A stretch of DNA of 64,000 nt from Stropharia rugosoannulata. Lineage: Eukaryota; Basidiomycota; Agaricomycetes; Agaricales; Strophariaceae. The notes under the pieces are model-generated. The model did not search any database, had not been told where the DNA came from, and saw only the letters and a list, made by a program, of their open reading frames with translations. The stretch lies in contig JANCIK010000007.1 in assembly GCA_028532985.1 (NCBI GenBank), positions 3,410,001-3,474,000 on the forward strand. The letters run 5' to 3'. A program made the translations under genes and the position numbers. This document shows positions 54,440 through 64,000 of this stretch, in pieces. The stretch's first letter is position 1. Each line of letters starts with the position of its first letter.

Positions 54440-56330
54440 ATGATGCCAGTTAGTGACGCAGTGCTGACCCAGATCCTGGCCCAGCTCGAGTCCATGCAGC
54501 TCGCCCATCAGGCGATGCAGGCAAAGGTAGGAATCTACTCCCTCTAACTCTTTCAATGACTAAACCGGTTCATTCAGCTCGATGCCATTGCGGATAAGGA
54601 GACCCCGCTCGAGCCAGCGGCCAAGACACTTACCCACTCACGGAACTCGTCCCAGACCCAGGCTGTGGATAGCCCATTGACATCACCTACGAGTTCGCCT
54701 GCCGCGGCGGGCACGACAGTAGCAACTTCGCAAGGCTTTTCTGCTGCACTCTCGAGCTCATCGGTGCCCTCTGAATCTAGCAAGACTCTCAGCGATAGGG
54801 AGCGGGAGAAATTGCTCTATCCTAGGCGGGTGAATCTGACCAGTACGTCCAGACCTTGTTGTTTGCTCCCTGTTGACCCTGCGCCGCAGCCTACCCGACC
54901 AACACGGTATCACGTCTATCCTGCTTGTCTGGGGGGAACCTTCGGCCGCGGAACGCGGGCCCGTCATCTGCTTGCGCCTCCCGAGCGCAATTAAGCACCG
55001 GAGCACGATAGGCGCCCACTCAGGCTTGTACTCGATCTACCGCGCGCTCTCCATCGCCATGGGCTCCCTGAATCCCTCCCATCGCCCCGACTACTCAAAG
55101 ACCAAGCCGCCCATTGACATTCGTCCCGGCGTGGGCAGACAAGCACAAGATCGTCAGTCTCGACCCATGGGGCCACCTCGTGCCGCAGGTCTTCAAGGAC
55201 GAGAACGATAAGGGCCTGGACGTACGGCCGAGTATTGCGGTGACGAAGGCTCATTTGAAACTGAGCGAACTAGACGAGGCGGCGAGGAAGGGTGATCTGG
55301 TTATCGATGGGACTGTGGTGATGAAGAGCCGGCCGCTGCGTAATGCTGATGGGTCAGAGAATGATGCAGAACCTGGGGTGGAGGTGTTCACGAGCGAGGC
55401 CGCGGTAGAGCCTGCATGGTATCTGCCTGGCGTGGGGGAGCAGTTTGGAATGTGAGTAGTCCCTTCTTAACTTTATATAACTTGTAATAAAAGAGTTACA
55501 GCTCAGAAGCTCTGCTTCGTCGTGCTCTGTTCAAGGATACGGGAGGGATGTATCCAGAACTTATCACTCGTCCAGACATCAAGGTGTTCCTGCCACCAAT
55601 TGGCGGACTTACTGTTTATATTTGTAAGCCGCTTTTTAAAGATCCATATTGTTGTCGAGCTCATACATCTTGTGTCAGTCGGAAACCCTGCTTTCATGCA
55701 CGACGAGACTAAAGAGCTGACACTACGTGTTCACGATGAATGTAAGGTGTACCATCCCATTTTACTACCTTTACTGACCGGTATATCAGGCAATGGCTCG
55801 GACGTCTTTGGCTCTGATATATGTACTTGCAAGCCATACCTCACCTATGCAATCGAGGAGTGTATTCGCGGGGCTCAGAATGTTGGTGTAGGCATTGTAG
55901 TCTACTTCTGTAAGGAAGGGCTCGCACTGGGAGAAGTAACCAAGTATGTTTGTCCATTTTCCTTCATCACCTCCCGCTAACCCAGCCTTCTCAGATATCT
56001 TGTGTACTACCTGCGCAAGCGGGGTGGGGACACCGCCAACAAATACTTTGCATCCACAGAACTCATTGCGGGCGTCAAGGACATGCGCTTCCAGGTGCTC
56101 ATGCCGGACGTGCTGCGCTGGCTCGGCATTACCAAGGTTGACAACATAGTCAGCATGAGCGATATGAAGTACGACGCGATTGTGGGCAGTGGTATTCCAA
56201 TCTACAAGCGGTACGATATCCTCGACCACCTCATCCCGCCGGACTCGCGTGTCGAGATTGACGTGAAGATCGTGGCTGGGTATTTCTCAAGCAGCAAGCA
56301 GGTCAAGAAGTATCCCAGCATTCATGTATC
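54440..56330 (+). pseudogene. URC1 (GTP-cyclohydrolase-II-like, uracil catabolism) copy B
   Basis: Seven exons resolve: 54440-54526, 54578-54842, 54890-55451, 55502-55623, 55679-55741, 55790-55943 and 55995 onward. The N-terminal part is MMPVSDAVLTQILAQLES, a Ser/Thr linker and SDREREKLLYP. Then come GITSILLVWGEPSAAERGPV, IGAHSGLYSIYRALSIAMGS, YPELITRPDIKVFLPPIGG, GNPAF, the zinc-site HDEC...GSDVFGSDICTC (three Cys, as in RibA), VLMPDVLRWLGITKVDNIVS and PPDSRVEIDVKIVAGYF. Two one-base slips break it: at about 54893 (CCC where copy A has CCCC) and at about 55115 (before PAWADKHKIVSLDPWG). The tail after GYFSSS diverges from the family end. All catalytic motifs survive, so it decayed recently, or the indels are sequence errors. 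Known role: Urc1/urg1 acts in the URC pyrimidine degradation pathway. Confidence 0.72.
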
Positions 56331-56339
56331 TAGGGAGAG

Positions 56340-56890
56340 TCTATATTACTTTGTTAGTCTAGTCATACGTTTTACCTTGTTACTCATAGTATCTTTTGCA
56401 ATTCAAAATCATTCACACACTCATCATATTCTTGGGAGTCCAGCTGCTTCACCCAAGCTTCCCAACCCTTGCTCGTGGCCACATCTTGCGCCGCAGATCC
56501 TAGGCGCAGCGAAGGTACAGGGGAGCGGCGCAGAGTGTTTCGCGCGCGGCTTCACTGCGGTTGGCGCAGCATCTCCCTGCAGCGCTCTGCGAAGTCGCAG
56601 TCCAGGGCATTGAATGCGAAATAATTGCCTTTTTGGTCGCCTGTAGATACTAGAGAACCGAGAGAACCGGCCCGCGAATAATTGAACGGCCAAAAATGAA
56701 CGCGGTTTCGCTTGGCTTCTGCTGGAGTAAGCGCCAAAATTCCATTGTTTTGTCTTTCTGCAAAAGTGTGCGTTTTGCCTTTTTGCGCTTGAACGGCTGG
56801 ATCAGGGCTATGTCATATGGCGTGCTGTTGATAGTTAAAGTAATGGCAGGTGTATCCTGCTTTCAGTGACATGGCCTGAAGGATACCGAT
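56340..56890. other. No gene
   Basis: The stretch between the URC1 and RIF1-like pseudogenes has no motif in any frame. Confidence 0.4.
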
Positions 56891-56899
56891 AGACAGTCA

Positions 56900-58500
56900 T
56901 AGTCCTTCTTCGCCCATTGTATTATCGTAGGCCAGCAACACTGCTATGGATGAGACTCCAGCCTGACAGTCAACCACCGACAACACGAGTTTGCAGTGAA
57001 ATAATCGCACTTGCTTGCGTTTCATGTATGACTCCTCATCGATTTCAGATTCCTCGTCGGTAGCGGGGGTTGAAAGCATGACCAAGTGACTACGCACCAT
57101 GCCGAGCATGTTAAGGCATGTATTGAACTCTTTCAGTGTCATATGCCCAAATTGAGTAGATTGGATAGGATACAACTAACTTTTGAATCTATGGAGAGCT
57201 TTGACCAGAGATGAACAACAAAGCTAGCGCAGACGCTGATACCCCATACAGGCCCTGCCGCGATGTTCACAGGATCAAGGTTTCTGAGCGTAGTTCGAAG
57301 TGTACGGACGATGGTGGACAGTGGATTTTCCTAACTTGGTGGGAGATGGAGATGTAGTTGTGAGGAAAGAGGCTACCATGCTGAATATTTTGGTATGAAC
57401 GGTAGTAATGGGAATTGCCACTAAACCATTCATGAGTCCACCTAACGCATGGCACGCCTGCGTACGTAGAGCGAGACTAGGCGCTAGAAGATTGGCAAGA
57501 ACAGAAGGGAGGAGGGCCACAAAGGCGAGTACAGATACACCCGGAAGGTATAGACATAGATCATGGATTGCCTGTTATAATGTAATGATGAATAGATTCT
57601 AACAAAGAAAAGGGAATATATGCACCTTCAAACCATCATTAGCAGATCCCTTCTTCTCCTCTATACCAAGTTCTCCATCCAATCCAAGATGTAATGCATA
57701 TGCGATACATGTACCTCTTCTGGTAGGCGTTGTACTTGGATAAGCCATATGGCCAGAGCACATGTTTTCCGTGCGTTTGGTGTTGGGAGTTCGTCGGCGA
57801 GTGGAATGGAAAGAACAGCAGTTAAGACTTCGCTGAGCTGCGATGCTAAATTCAGAGGAGTGAGGTGTTATACAGAGCAGATATGTAAGTGTACCTTCGA
57901 AGATGTTATACACAGCGGGCAGGGAGAGGACGACAGAGAGCAGTTTAATGACTGAGTGGTGCGTTGTACAAAGGTCTCTGGCGTATTCCGCTTGCTCCTC
58001 TGTCAAGCCTCCCTTCTTCTTTGTTGGGCTTGTGGCAGGTGAGGGTAGCGAGTAATGTGGGTGCTTGAGGGGTGTCTTTTCTCCATTCCGCGTACTATAG
58101 GATAGGGGGTCGACTAAAGGGCGTTTCACGTCTCTGACTACCACTCTGATGAATGCCTGAGAATGCTTGTGCAGAGGCTGGAATATGGGCCATGCCGCAT
58201 CAGAATCCGTAGATTCTGTCATACATGCGCGAAGTTGTGCAGAAAGTACGTTGTAGCCTTGTATTAGCTTAGCAAGAGCTTCTTTGGTGTTGTCTCCACA
58301 GAATCTGGTCAACAGGATGGTCGAGGTAGTGCAGGTCGACAAGTGGATCCGAAGGTTCAGGTGTTGTCTCGCGCTGGGTGACAACGGTGGGCAATTCAAG
58401 GAGATAGTTTTGCGAGCTTGCCTTGAGTATAGGTTTTGCTGAGCTTGGGCGATTCTTGGCGCAAATATAGTTCTGAGCTGTTTCTATTTTTAGCAACTCC
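56900..58500 (-). pseudogene. RIF1 N-terminal-domain-like protein, decayed
   Basis: RIF1 controls telomere length and replication timing through a long HEAT-like N-terminal domain. Blocks read leftward: LIQGYNVLSAQLRACM, PIFQPLHKHSQAFIRVVVRD, PTKKKGGLTEEQAEYARDLC, HSVIKLLSVVLSLPAVYNIF, IAYALHLGLDGELGIEEKKG, VLANLLAPSLALRTQACHAL, then in another frame TIVRTLRTTLRNLDPVNIAA, GPVWGISVCASFVVHLW and KSSIHALTCSAW. The order and wording fit the Rif1 N-terminal segment I recall from mushrooms (LLAPxLALRTQACHALGG is diagnostic). Frame changes occur at about 57310-57340 and elsewhere, and in-frame stops occur beyond 57150. The long C-terminal part is absent. It faces URC1 copy B tail to tail. Confidence 0.62.
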
Positions 58501-58519
58501 GCATCCTCTTATGGCAGTA

Positions 58520-60700
58520 ATGTCATGAACTTGGGGTTCTCAAATACACCTCTGCCAAATGCAGCTTCCAGAAAACACCCATTACTACTCCATTCATTGA
58601 ATTTAAATTTTTACTTATATCTTCTGTCTTCTATTGCCTATCTACATAAAAGTCATGAGTCATCTAAGCGATCCTAACATTGAACCACAGACCAGACCGT
58701 GAGTGCGACTCGTAGAGCTTGGTGGCTTGGATGCTCATTTACAGCTGAATCAGCCGCAACGCGAAACTAGGCACAGGTTAACTCATATCAGGCAACAGGA
58801 TCTCAGGGTATGCCAGGGAACTATCCAGATGACACCAATGATTGTAAGTTTGAACTCTGCAGAGATGCGGCACTGGAGGTACCAAAAATCCCATGTTTTA
58901 ACTACATCTTCAGGGGGGTATGGAGCTACATCTAATGCGACATGGTCAGACAAGGCACAAAGGGGAGTGAATATTCCAACAGGTAACAAAACCCCTTCTC
59001 CTTCTGGAAATGACATGGGAAGCGACTCTTGATTGACAAAGCAACGGACGGCACCAATCGAGTTTGTCCTGAACCGAGCTGGGTGAGTTCAACCTCTCCT
59101 CATACCAATGACTGGTGCTGACCTGTTACATAGAACTAGGTAAGACGCACTACCTAGGAATTGATTCCGAGGCCCTATGAGCGGCATACTGAACGCTGAC
59201 GACCCAGCGGAATCGGGTTGGGTCAAGACGACACACAGTGAGTCGTAGGACTGGGCTGACCTCACTCTCTGGTACACTGCGGTGTATGTTCTAGTATGTT
59301 CTAGGTCGATGGCGACGAAGTAGCACCTGGCCATCTAATGCTGTGAGCTGCCAGCTCTTCAACTCGCAATGAAACCGGCTTGGGTAGCTTGCTGAGGGAT
59401 GAAGTACAGTGAGTGCAAGCGGTCCATTCGCAGATGGATTCAAATCTCAATTGACTTACAGTGACATCCGTGCCTCAAAGTGACGTCGCTCCATCACATG
59501 TACAACACCTGGATCTGGGATCTAGATGTGAAGGCGCCACAATGCTGGTGTTGCGCGGTGGGGTGTTGAGCGACCTGGCAGGAGGCCGATATTGCGAGCT
59601 GCCGCGAAGGAAGGCAGGAGCAATTGTGGGCAAGGTACAACGATGACCTGATCAGGTGGAACTATGAGGGCTGTTATGGCAGCATAATCGACATTATTTG
59701 CCCCCAAATGCGGTATATTAGTACATTGGAAGTAATTAGAAATTACTACATGCAAGAAGCTGGCGTAGTCCTGCGTCTTTCATTCGGACGTGACGCGAGG
59801 TTGAAGCACGGCGATGCTTCCCAGTCGTCCAGCGTGATTGCGCCAGATGGGCGCGACCTCTGGCAAGATGCACATGAAGTGCGGCGTGCGCGAGCGCATG
59901 GTGAGAAGGGCCACAGCGAGGACAGACAATGGGAGGGTACGCCTGCCAATGAGAATGCAGCGTGAAAGGAACATTTGTCAAGCACCACACCAAAGCCCAA
60001 ACCGCTTGTCAGCAACCCAGCTTTGTTGAAGCAAGTACAGTACGGTGTGGGCCCAAAGAGAAAGGATGCTGACAAGCATTGCTAGCCAAATACCCACCGG
60101 TACCCCCAGAGCTGTTTCTACTTGCCCTGTTTATGTTTAAGATGGTTACGGCAAGTGCATTGAGCACACCTTGAACCTTCATTCCTGACAGTCTGCCTCA
60201 TGCTGTAGTGCCTGTTCTATCGTTTGCTGCTCCCCGCACTGCTCTTCAAGCTTCAAGCCTTCTTTGGGCACTAATTCTTTAAGCCCCCTTTTTCCTTGTC
60301 TATCTCTTTGCTTGGGCCAAGCTTCCCTTGATCCTTCTGTTTCCTGATCTATGTCTGAAGACTACATTGTTGTGGCTGAAGCCACCATTTCACACTGGCC
60401 AATTAATGGAATAGATTCCTGTATAGCCTGAATGAAAGCTTCAGAATATAAATCAAACAGCCACGTTGTGCGCGAACCGCCTACTGCGCCTTTTGACGCG
60501 GGATAGCCAAGGGATAGCTAACTTGTATAGATTATTTGTGCCACAGGAGTCTGTACTCGACATGGCCAAACTTTGACCCAGACTTTACCAACAAGGAAGC
60601 GCAGGACTCGGTAGTGACCGACTCGGCGCTGTCTGAGACCATCCAGGGCTAGTTCTTCAGTTATTACTGCTTGCAGACAGTGGTACATTTTTCATTAAGC
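58520..60700. other. No assigned gene; scattered protein-like scraps
   Basis: Several short protein-like strings occur, for example LYSTWPNFDPDFTNKEAQDS with LSETIQG (about 60548-60650, after a CACAG acceptor). None has a family I can name and none assembles into a gene. They are likely decayed exons. Confidence 0.3.
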
Positions 60701-60739
60701 CTTTTAAACTGCCTGCCTACCTTATCTTATCATAGTTGT

Positions 60740-61339
60740 AGTCGCAAAGTTCAGCGAGACCAAATTGCAACTGATAAGTAGCCTGTATCAGCACAAATTA
60801 TCGGTGCTCTCGTCTCACTCACAGTCTGTCCAATTAGATATCGGGATTCAGCGGAAGCGATATACGAAACAAGTCCTGCGACATCTAGATTCTTACTGAA
60901 TTTAACAAACACTTACTATCAGAGACGGACTTGACCAGACAAACGCCCGCGTTTGCAACCATCTAATCACACTAATTGTTAGCAATACACCCTAAAACCA
61001 AGCGACAAAGCCACATACAACATCTATGCCTCCTAAATTCTCTGCGGTGTTTTGGACAATGCCACGCACGTCTTCGTTAACAGAGACGTCAGCCTCGCAG
61101 ACAAAGGTTTGCCTGCCCAAATGCGATATCAGGGCAGCCACTTCTTGAAGCTTTGGCTTCGCAGCCGGGAGGTCGTTTATGGCGACATCGAAACCGTCTT
61201 TTGCTAGGCGTAGAGCGATAGCCTTACCGATACCCTGCGCAGCTCCGGTGACCAAAGCGACCCCAGCTGACGCTGTTGTAGAAATGAATGAACGCCTGAA
61301 AAACGGCAGGGTAGTCTGAAGCGCTCTGTAAAAGGACAT
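60740..61339 (-). pseudogene. Short-chain dehydrogenase (acetoin/diacetyl reductase-like), internal deletion
   Basis: The intact first exon starts at ATG 61339: an Arg/Ser-rich leader (MSFYRALQTTLPFFRRSF, possibly mitochondrial), then GVALVTGAAQGIGKAIALRL (cofactor TGxxxGIG), a DVAINDLP strand and EADVSVNED. After a donor (GTATGT, about 61012) and an intron, MVANAGVCLVKSVSD follows. The next recognisable piece is AGLVSYIASAESRYLIGQT, the C-terminal part of such enzymes. The catalytic Ser-Tyr-Lys segment (about 120 residues) between them is deleted, so the product cannot be active. Confidence 0.65.
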
Positions 61340-61399
61340 TGCCGCGTGAGGGGATTGAAAGGGGACCCGGGAGGTTACAAGCTGGGTTATTGAGCGACG

Positions 61400-62330
61400 G
61401 TGTCCTTGATATACTTGAGAGAACTCCGTGATGAAGGACTAGTCCGCATTAATGAGTCAATTAGTAGCGAAGTTCGATTCTTCGAAGGAAATACTAGAGA
61501 CATAGTAGTCATTGATCTGAGCTTCCATAGGTTGAAGATTATTCAGGTGCTGGACTGGAATACTAATCAGTAACAGCCGCTTCTAAATCTATGTATTTGC
61601 CACAAAAGGCTGGCAGCGTGTCACTGCCAGTAATCAATCCGTCCTTAACCCTTGAGAACCTGGCTTCTAGGAAGGCCCGGTAAACCACCACCTTCGATTT
61701 GTATGGCACAGGTCATTTCTCGTCTGGTTATCCGGATAGTCTGCATGGGGCGTCAGTGCTGTCTGCTTATCGGCGACAGCTTGAGGAACCACAGGTTTCC
61801 ATTTCCGCTGTCAAATTTGTCGATGGCCTCTTTGCCCATAAGCACTAGAGCTTACGTGCGACAACCACTTGGAGCGAGTCCTACGCAGCTGTACCAATAT
61901 CTGAGTCTAATTCTCGTAAAGAACGTCTTTATCAACCAGGAATCCTTCATGTTCCGATGCTGCTAAAAACCGCACTACCGTTTTTGAATTGTTACCAGTC
62001 GCTTTCCAGTGTTGCCCACATATTGTCAAATGGCTGGCACAATATTAGAATAGCATCATGGTGAAGGTTGAAGAATAAGAGAGACAGATCGAGAGCTGGA
62101 GATACAAACACAAGTTGAACTTTGAACATCGAAGTCGCGATGTAACAAAGTTCAACGTTCAACTCGTGCAGATATAATCGGAGTATCATCGGAGTTTTTT
62201 ACGACCTCACTTTATAACGAGACTTGGCCAAGCGGCGAGAAGCAGAAAGTCATCTGCCTCAGCATTGTTGCAGCATTGTCTCTTCCCTGCAAGTCAAAGG
62301 ATATATTTCAAAACCAAGTCTAAACAGAAC
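61400..62330. other. No supported gene
   Basis: There is one 104-codon + frame (61652-61966) and several minus scraps without motifs. The stretch includes the 3' flank of the class V aminotransferase gene. Confidence 0.35.
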
Positions 62331-62341
62331 ACTTTTATTCT

Positions 62342-64000
62342 TTATGCTGAAATTCCAAGCTCTGCCTTTAGCTCAGTGCATACTTCCAGCCACTTCTTCC
62401 CGATTTCTTCAAAGTCGCTAATCTGAGGTACGCACGACTGATTAGTCTAATAGGGAATCAAAAGGAAGTGGACACTAACATCATTCGAGACCTGAGCACT
62501 ACACCTAGTCCACCACGCGTTATTGTGCAGGAATGGTGCAGCGAAGGCATTTTTCTCGAGGATTTTCTCCTTGAGCGTCTGATCTATCTTAGTAGGATTT
62601 GGAAGCGTAGCCGGAAGGGGAAGCTCTACGTTGACCTACTCTTCCTGTTAGAGAGAAAATATGGGCGTTTTATCATACACTAACCATATTTAATGTGAGA
62701 GAACCGACCGGGTCCATAACCCTGGTTCCAAGAACTTTGGCCAGAGTTTTGCCTCCTTCGATGGCAAGATTATGACAGTACTCATTGATCTTCTCTTCAC
62801 CTCCCATCCATTCTCGGAACTCGAGAGCTTCAAAACGTATCAAAGTCATTCAAAGCAAATGAGAGTCTCTTAGACAATATACTTACCGTCAGAAACCGTG
62901 ATGAATTGGGCGAAATCAATAGTTCTGTTCCCTATTTTGTATGCATTAGACGTACATCGATGGTAATCAAGAGAGAAACTCACATTGAAATTGATCTACG
63001 AAGTTTGGCCCCTTGCTATCTTTGGGTGATATATACGCGTGGGAGGTCGGGATGGAGGTCTTTATGATATGCTGATTACTGGGCGCCTATCAGTAAATGC
63101 CATGTCGTAATTTGTAGAGTGGCTTCACCGCAGGGGAACATAAAGTACAGCTACGACTCTCTTTGCGGAGAGCCATTTATGGCAATTCTAATGAGCTAAT
63201 TGTCAGGAAGCAGGAATTGACTACGTCGGAGCCACTAGCATAGAGACTGGTACATACCGAAATCCAGAAGTCAGGATCCGACTCATGAAGATTTATTCCA
63301 ACCTCTTGACCAATAGAATGTGCTACATCTATTATGCTAAATATACCTTCGTCCTTGCATATCTGGACCAACTCTTTCCATGGGAGGAGAACGGCAGGAT
63401 TAGAGACTATGCTGTCAATCACAGCGACACGCTTTTTGTTCGGTTTCCCTGGGTTAGCTTGAACATGCGCTTTAAATGTTTCTATAATTTCTGCATACGT
63501 GGTTGGGAAGTTCAGGGTGATAATGATCTTCTTAGGGAAAGGGGGCACATCGCTCAAGTAGTGCACCGCTCGGGTGACAGTGTTGTAAGTCGTCGTAACT
63601 GTGAAGAACGGATCAGCAAGGCGTCTTATTCTTGAAGATGCGGACCGGCGGCGCGGTTTGTGTAACGGTGAGCCGATCAGACGTACACGCAAATATGATG
63701 TCGTCCTCTTCCCAGTCAAAGTTCAAAAGCACAGTTGATACACCTGTGGAGGCATTCGTGACAAAGACTACTTCATCCAGATCTGCACCAATCAGTTGGG
63801 CGACGCCTTCGCGCGCCTTATTCACCAATGGGTACATATCAACGCGGTGGAAGAGGTCGGGTTTCGCCTCAATGCGATCAGAAAGCTCCTTGACTGCTTC
63901 GATGACTGGACGGGGAGTCGTTCCATATGAGCCTAGCAGATTATTAGCTTATGCAGGGTGCTTATATTGTCCAACGCCATATCTAACCATTGTTCAAATG
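62342..64000 (-). CDS. PLP-dependent class V aminotransferase (isopenicillin-N-epimerase-like), 5' end outside window
   Basis: The gene reads off the right edge. Exons in order: LNNGSYGTTPRPVIEAVKEL (joining an exon at the edge), IGADLDEVVFVTNASTGVST, TTTYNTVTRAVHYLSDVPPF, IIDVAHSIGQEVGINL (Asp and His of the cofactor pocket), NCHKWLSAKRVVAVLYVPLR (Lys of HKW is the PLP Schiff base), NQHIIKTSIPTSHAYISPKD, NRTIDFAQFITVSDALEFRE and EYCHNLAIEGGKTLAKVLGT. The gene ends AELGISA* with the stop at 62342. Every intron is short and keeps frame; one uses the second AG (GCGCCCAG) to keep frame after VPLR. There are no lesions. This fungal family groups with cysteine-desulfurase/epimerase-type enzymes; the substrate is unknown. 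It is about 450 residues as seen. Confidence 0.8.

Noticed and set aside
1..64000. tRNA, rRNA, CRISPR, operon or ribosome-binding-site features
   Set aside because: No B-box (GGTTCGANTCC) in a tRNA context, no repeat-spacer array, and the genes are clearly eukaryotic and spliced.

Overview
The window looks like a basidiomycete (probably Agaricomycetes) nuclear genome. Genes are split by short introns (mostly 45-70 nt) with GT-AG borders and CTNA(C/T) branch-like sites. The recognisable families are also typical of mushrooms: F-box/LRR proteins, class V PLP enzymes, Plavaka, chromovirus and MULE-like elements, and OrsD/RecQ-type proteins. No tRNA, rRNA, CRISPR or prokaryotic operon structure was seen. 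All assignments are by eye from conserved motifs; no search was run.

Layout. 1-2.3 kb: a decayed ATG4 piece facing the first exon of a cytochrome-b5-like gene. 2.6-11.3 kb: a six-exon RAI1/DXO decapping nuclease gene whose last intron carries a complete antisense 6.2-kb chromovirus (4440-10646, identical-looking 463-bp LTRs, TSD ATGTC). 12.0-14.8 kb: an AT-rich gene of an unnamed mushroom family with an HxD...H motif, abutting a GC-rich MCM3 C-terminal fragment. 14.8-16.9 kb: no genes. 17.0-18.7 kb: a decayed MULE-like protein. 19.2-23.1 kb: a gag-only retroelement remnant. 23.1-30.1 kb: a RecQ-like helicase fragment, a decayed URC1 copy, and an apparently intact 1,307-aa OrsD-like zinc-finger gene with a possible tyrosine-recombinase-like C-terminus. 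30.3-35.3 kb: a GH3 beta-glucosidase pseudogene, an F-box gene and a fragment of an FAD monooxygenase gene. 35-41 kb: gene-poor. 41.5-46.4 kb: an SDR gene with a TA-flanked MITE in an intron, and a near-complete FAD monooxygenase. 47.8-52.8 kb: a membrane protein, a Plavaka remnant and a Ser-rich protein. 54.4-58.5 kb: a second URC1 copy and a RIF1-like pseudogene. 60.7-64 kb: an SDR pseudogene with an internal deletion and a class V aminotransferase running off the window.

Many normally single-copy housekeeping families (ATG4, MCM3, URC1 twice, RIF1) occur here only as broken pieces beside mobile elements, so this reads as a repeat-rich accessory or subtelomere-like region. The strongest candidate for an undescribed system is the 23-30 kb block, in which a RecQ-like helicase and an OrsD-finger/putative recombinase gene flank a captured host gene fragment.
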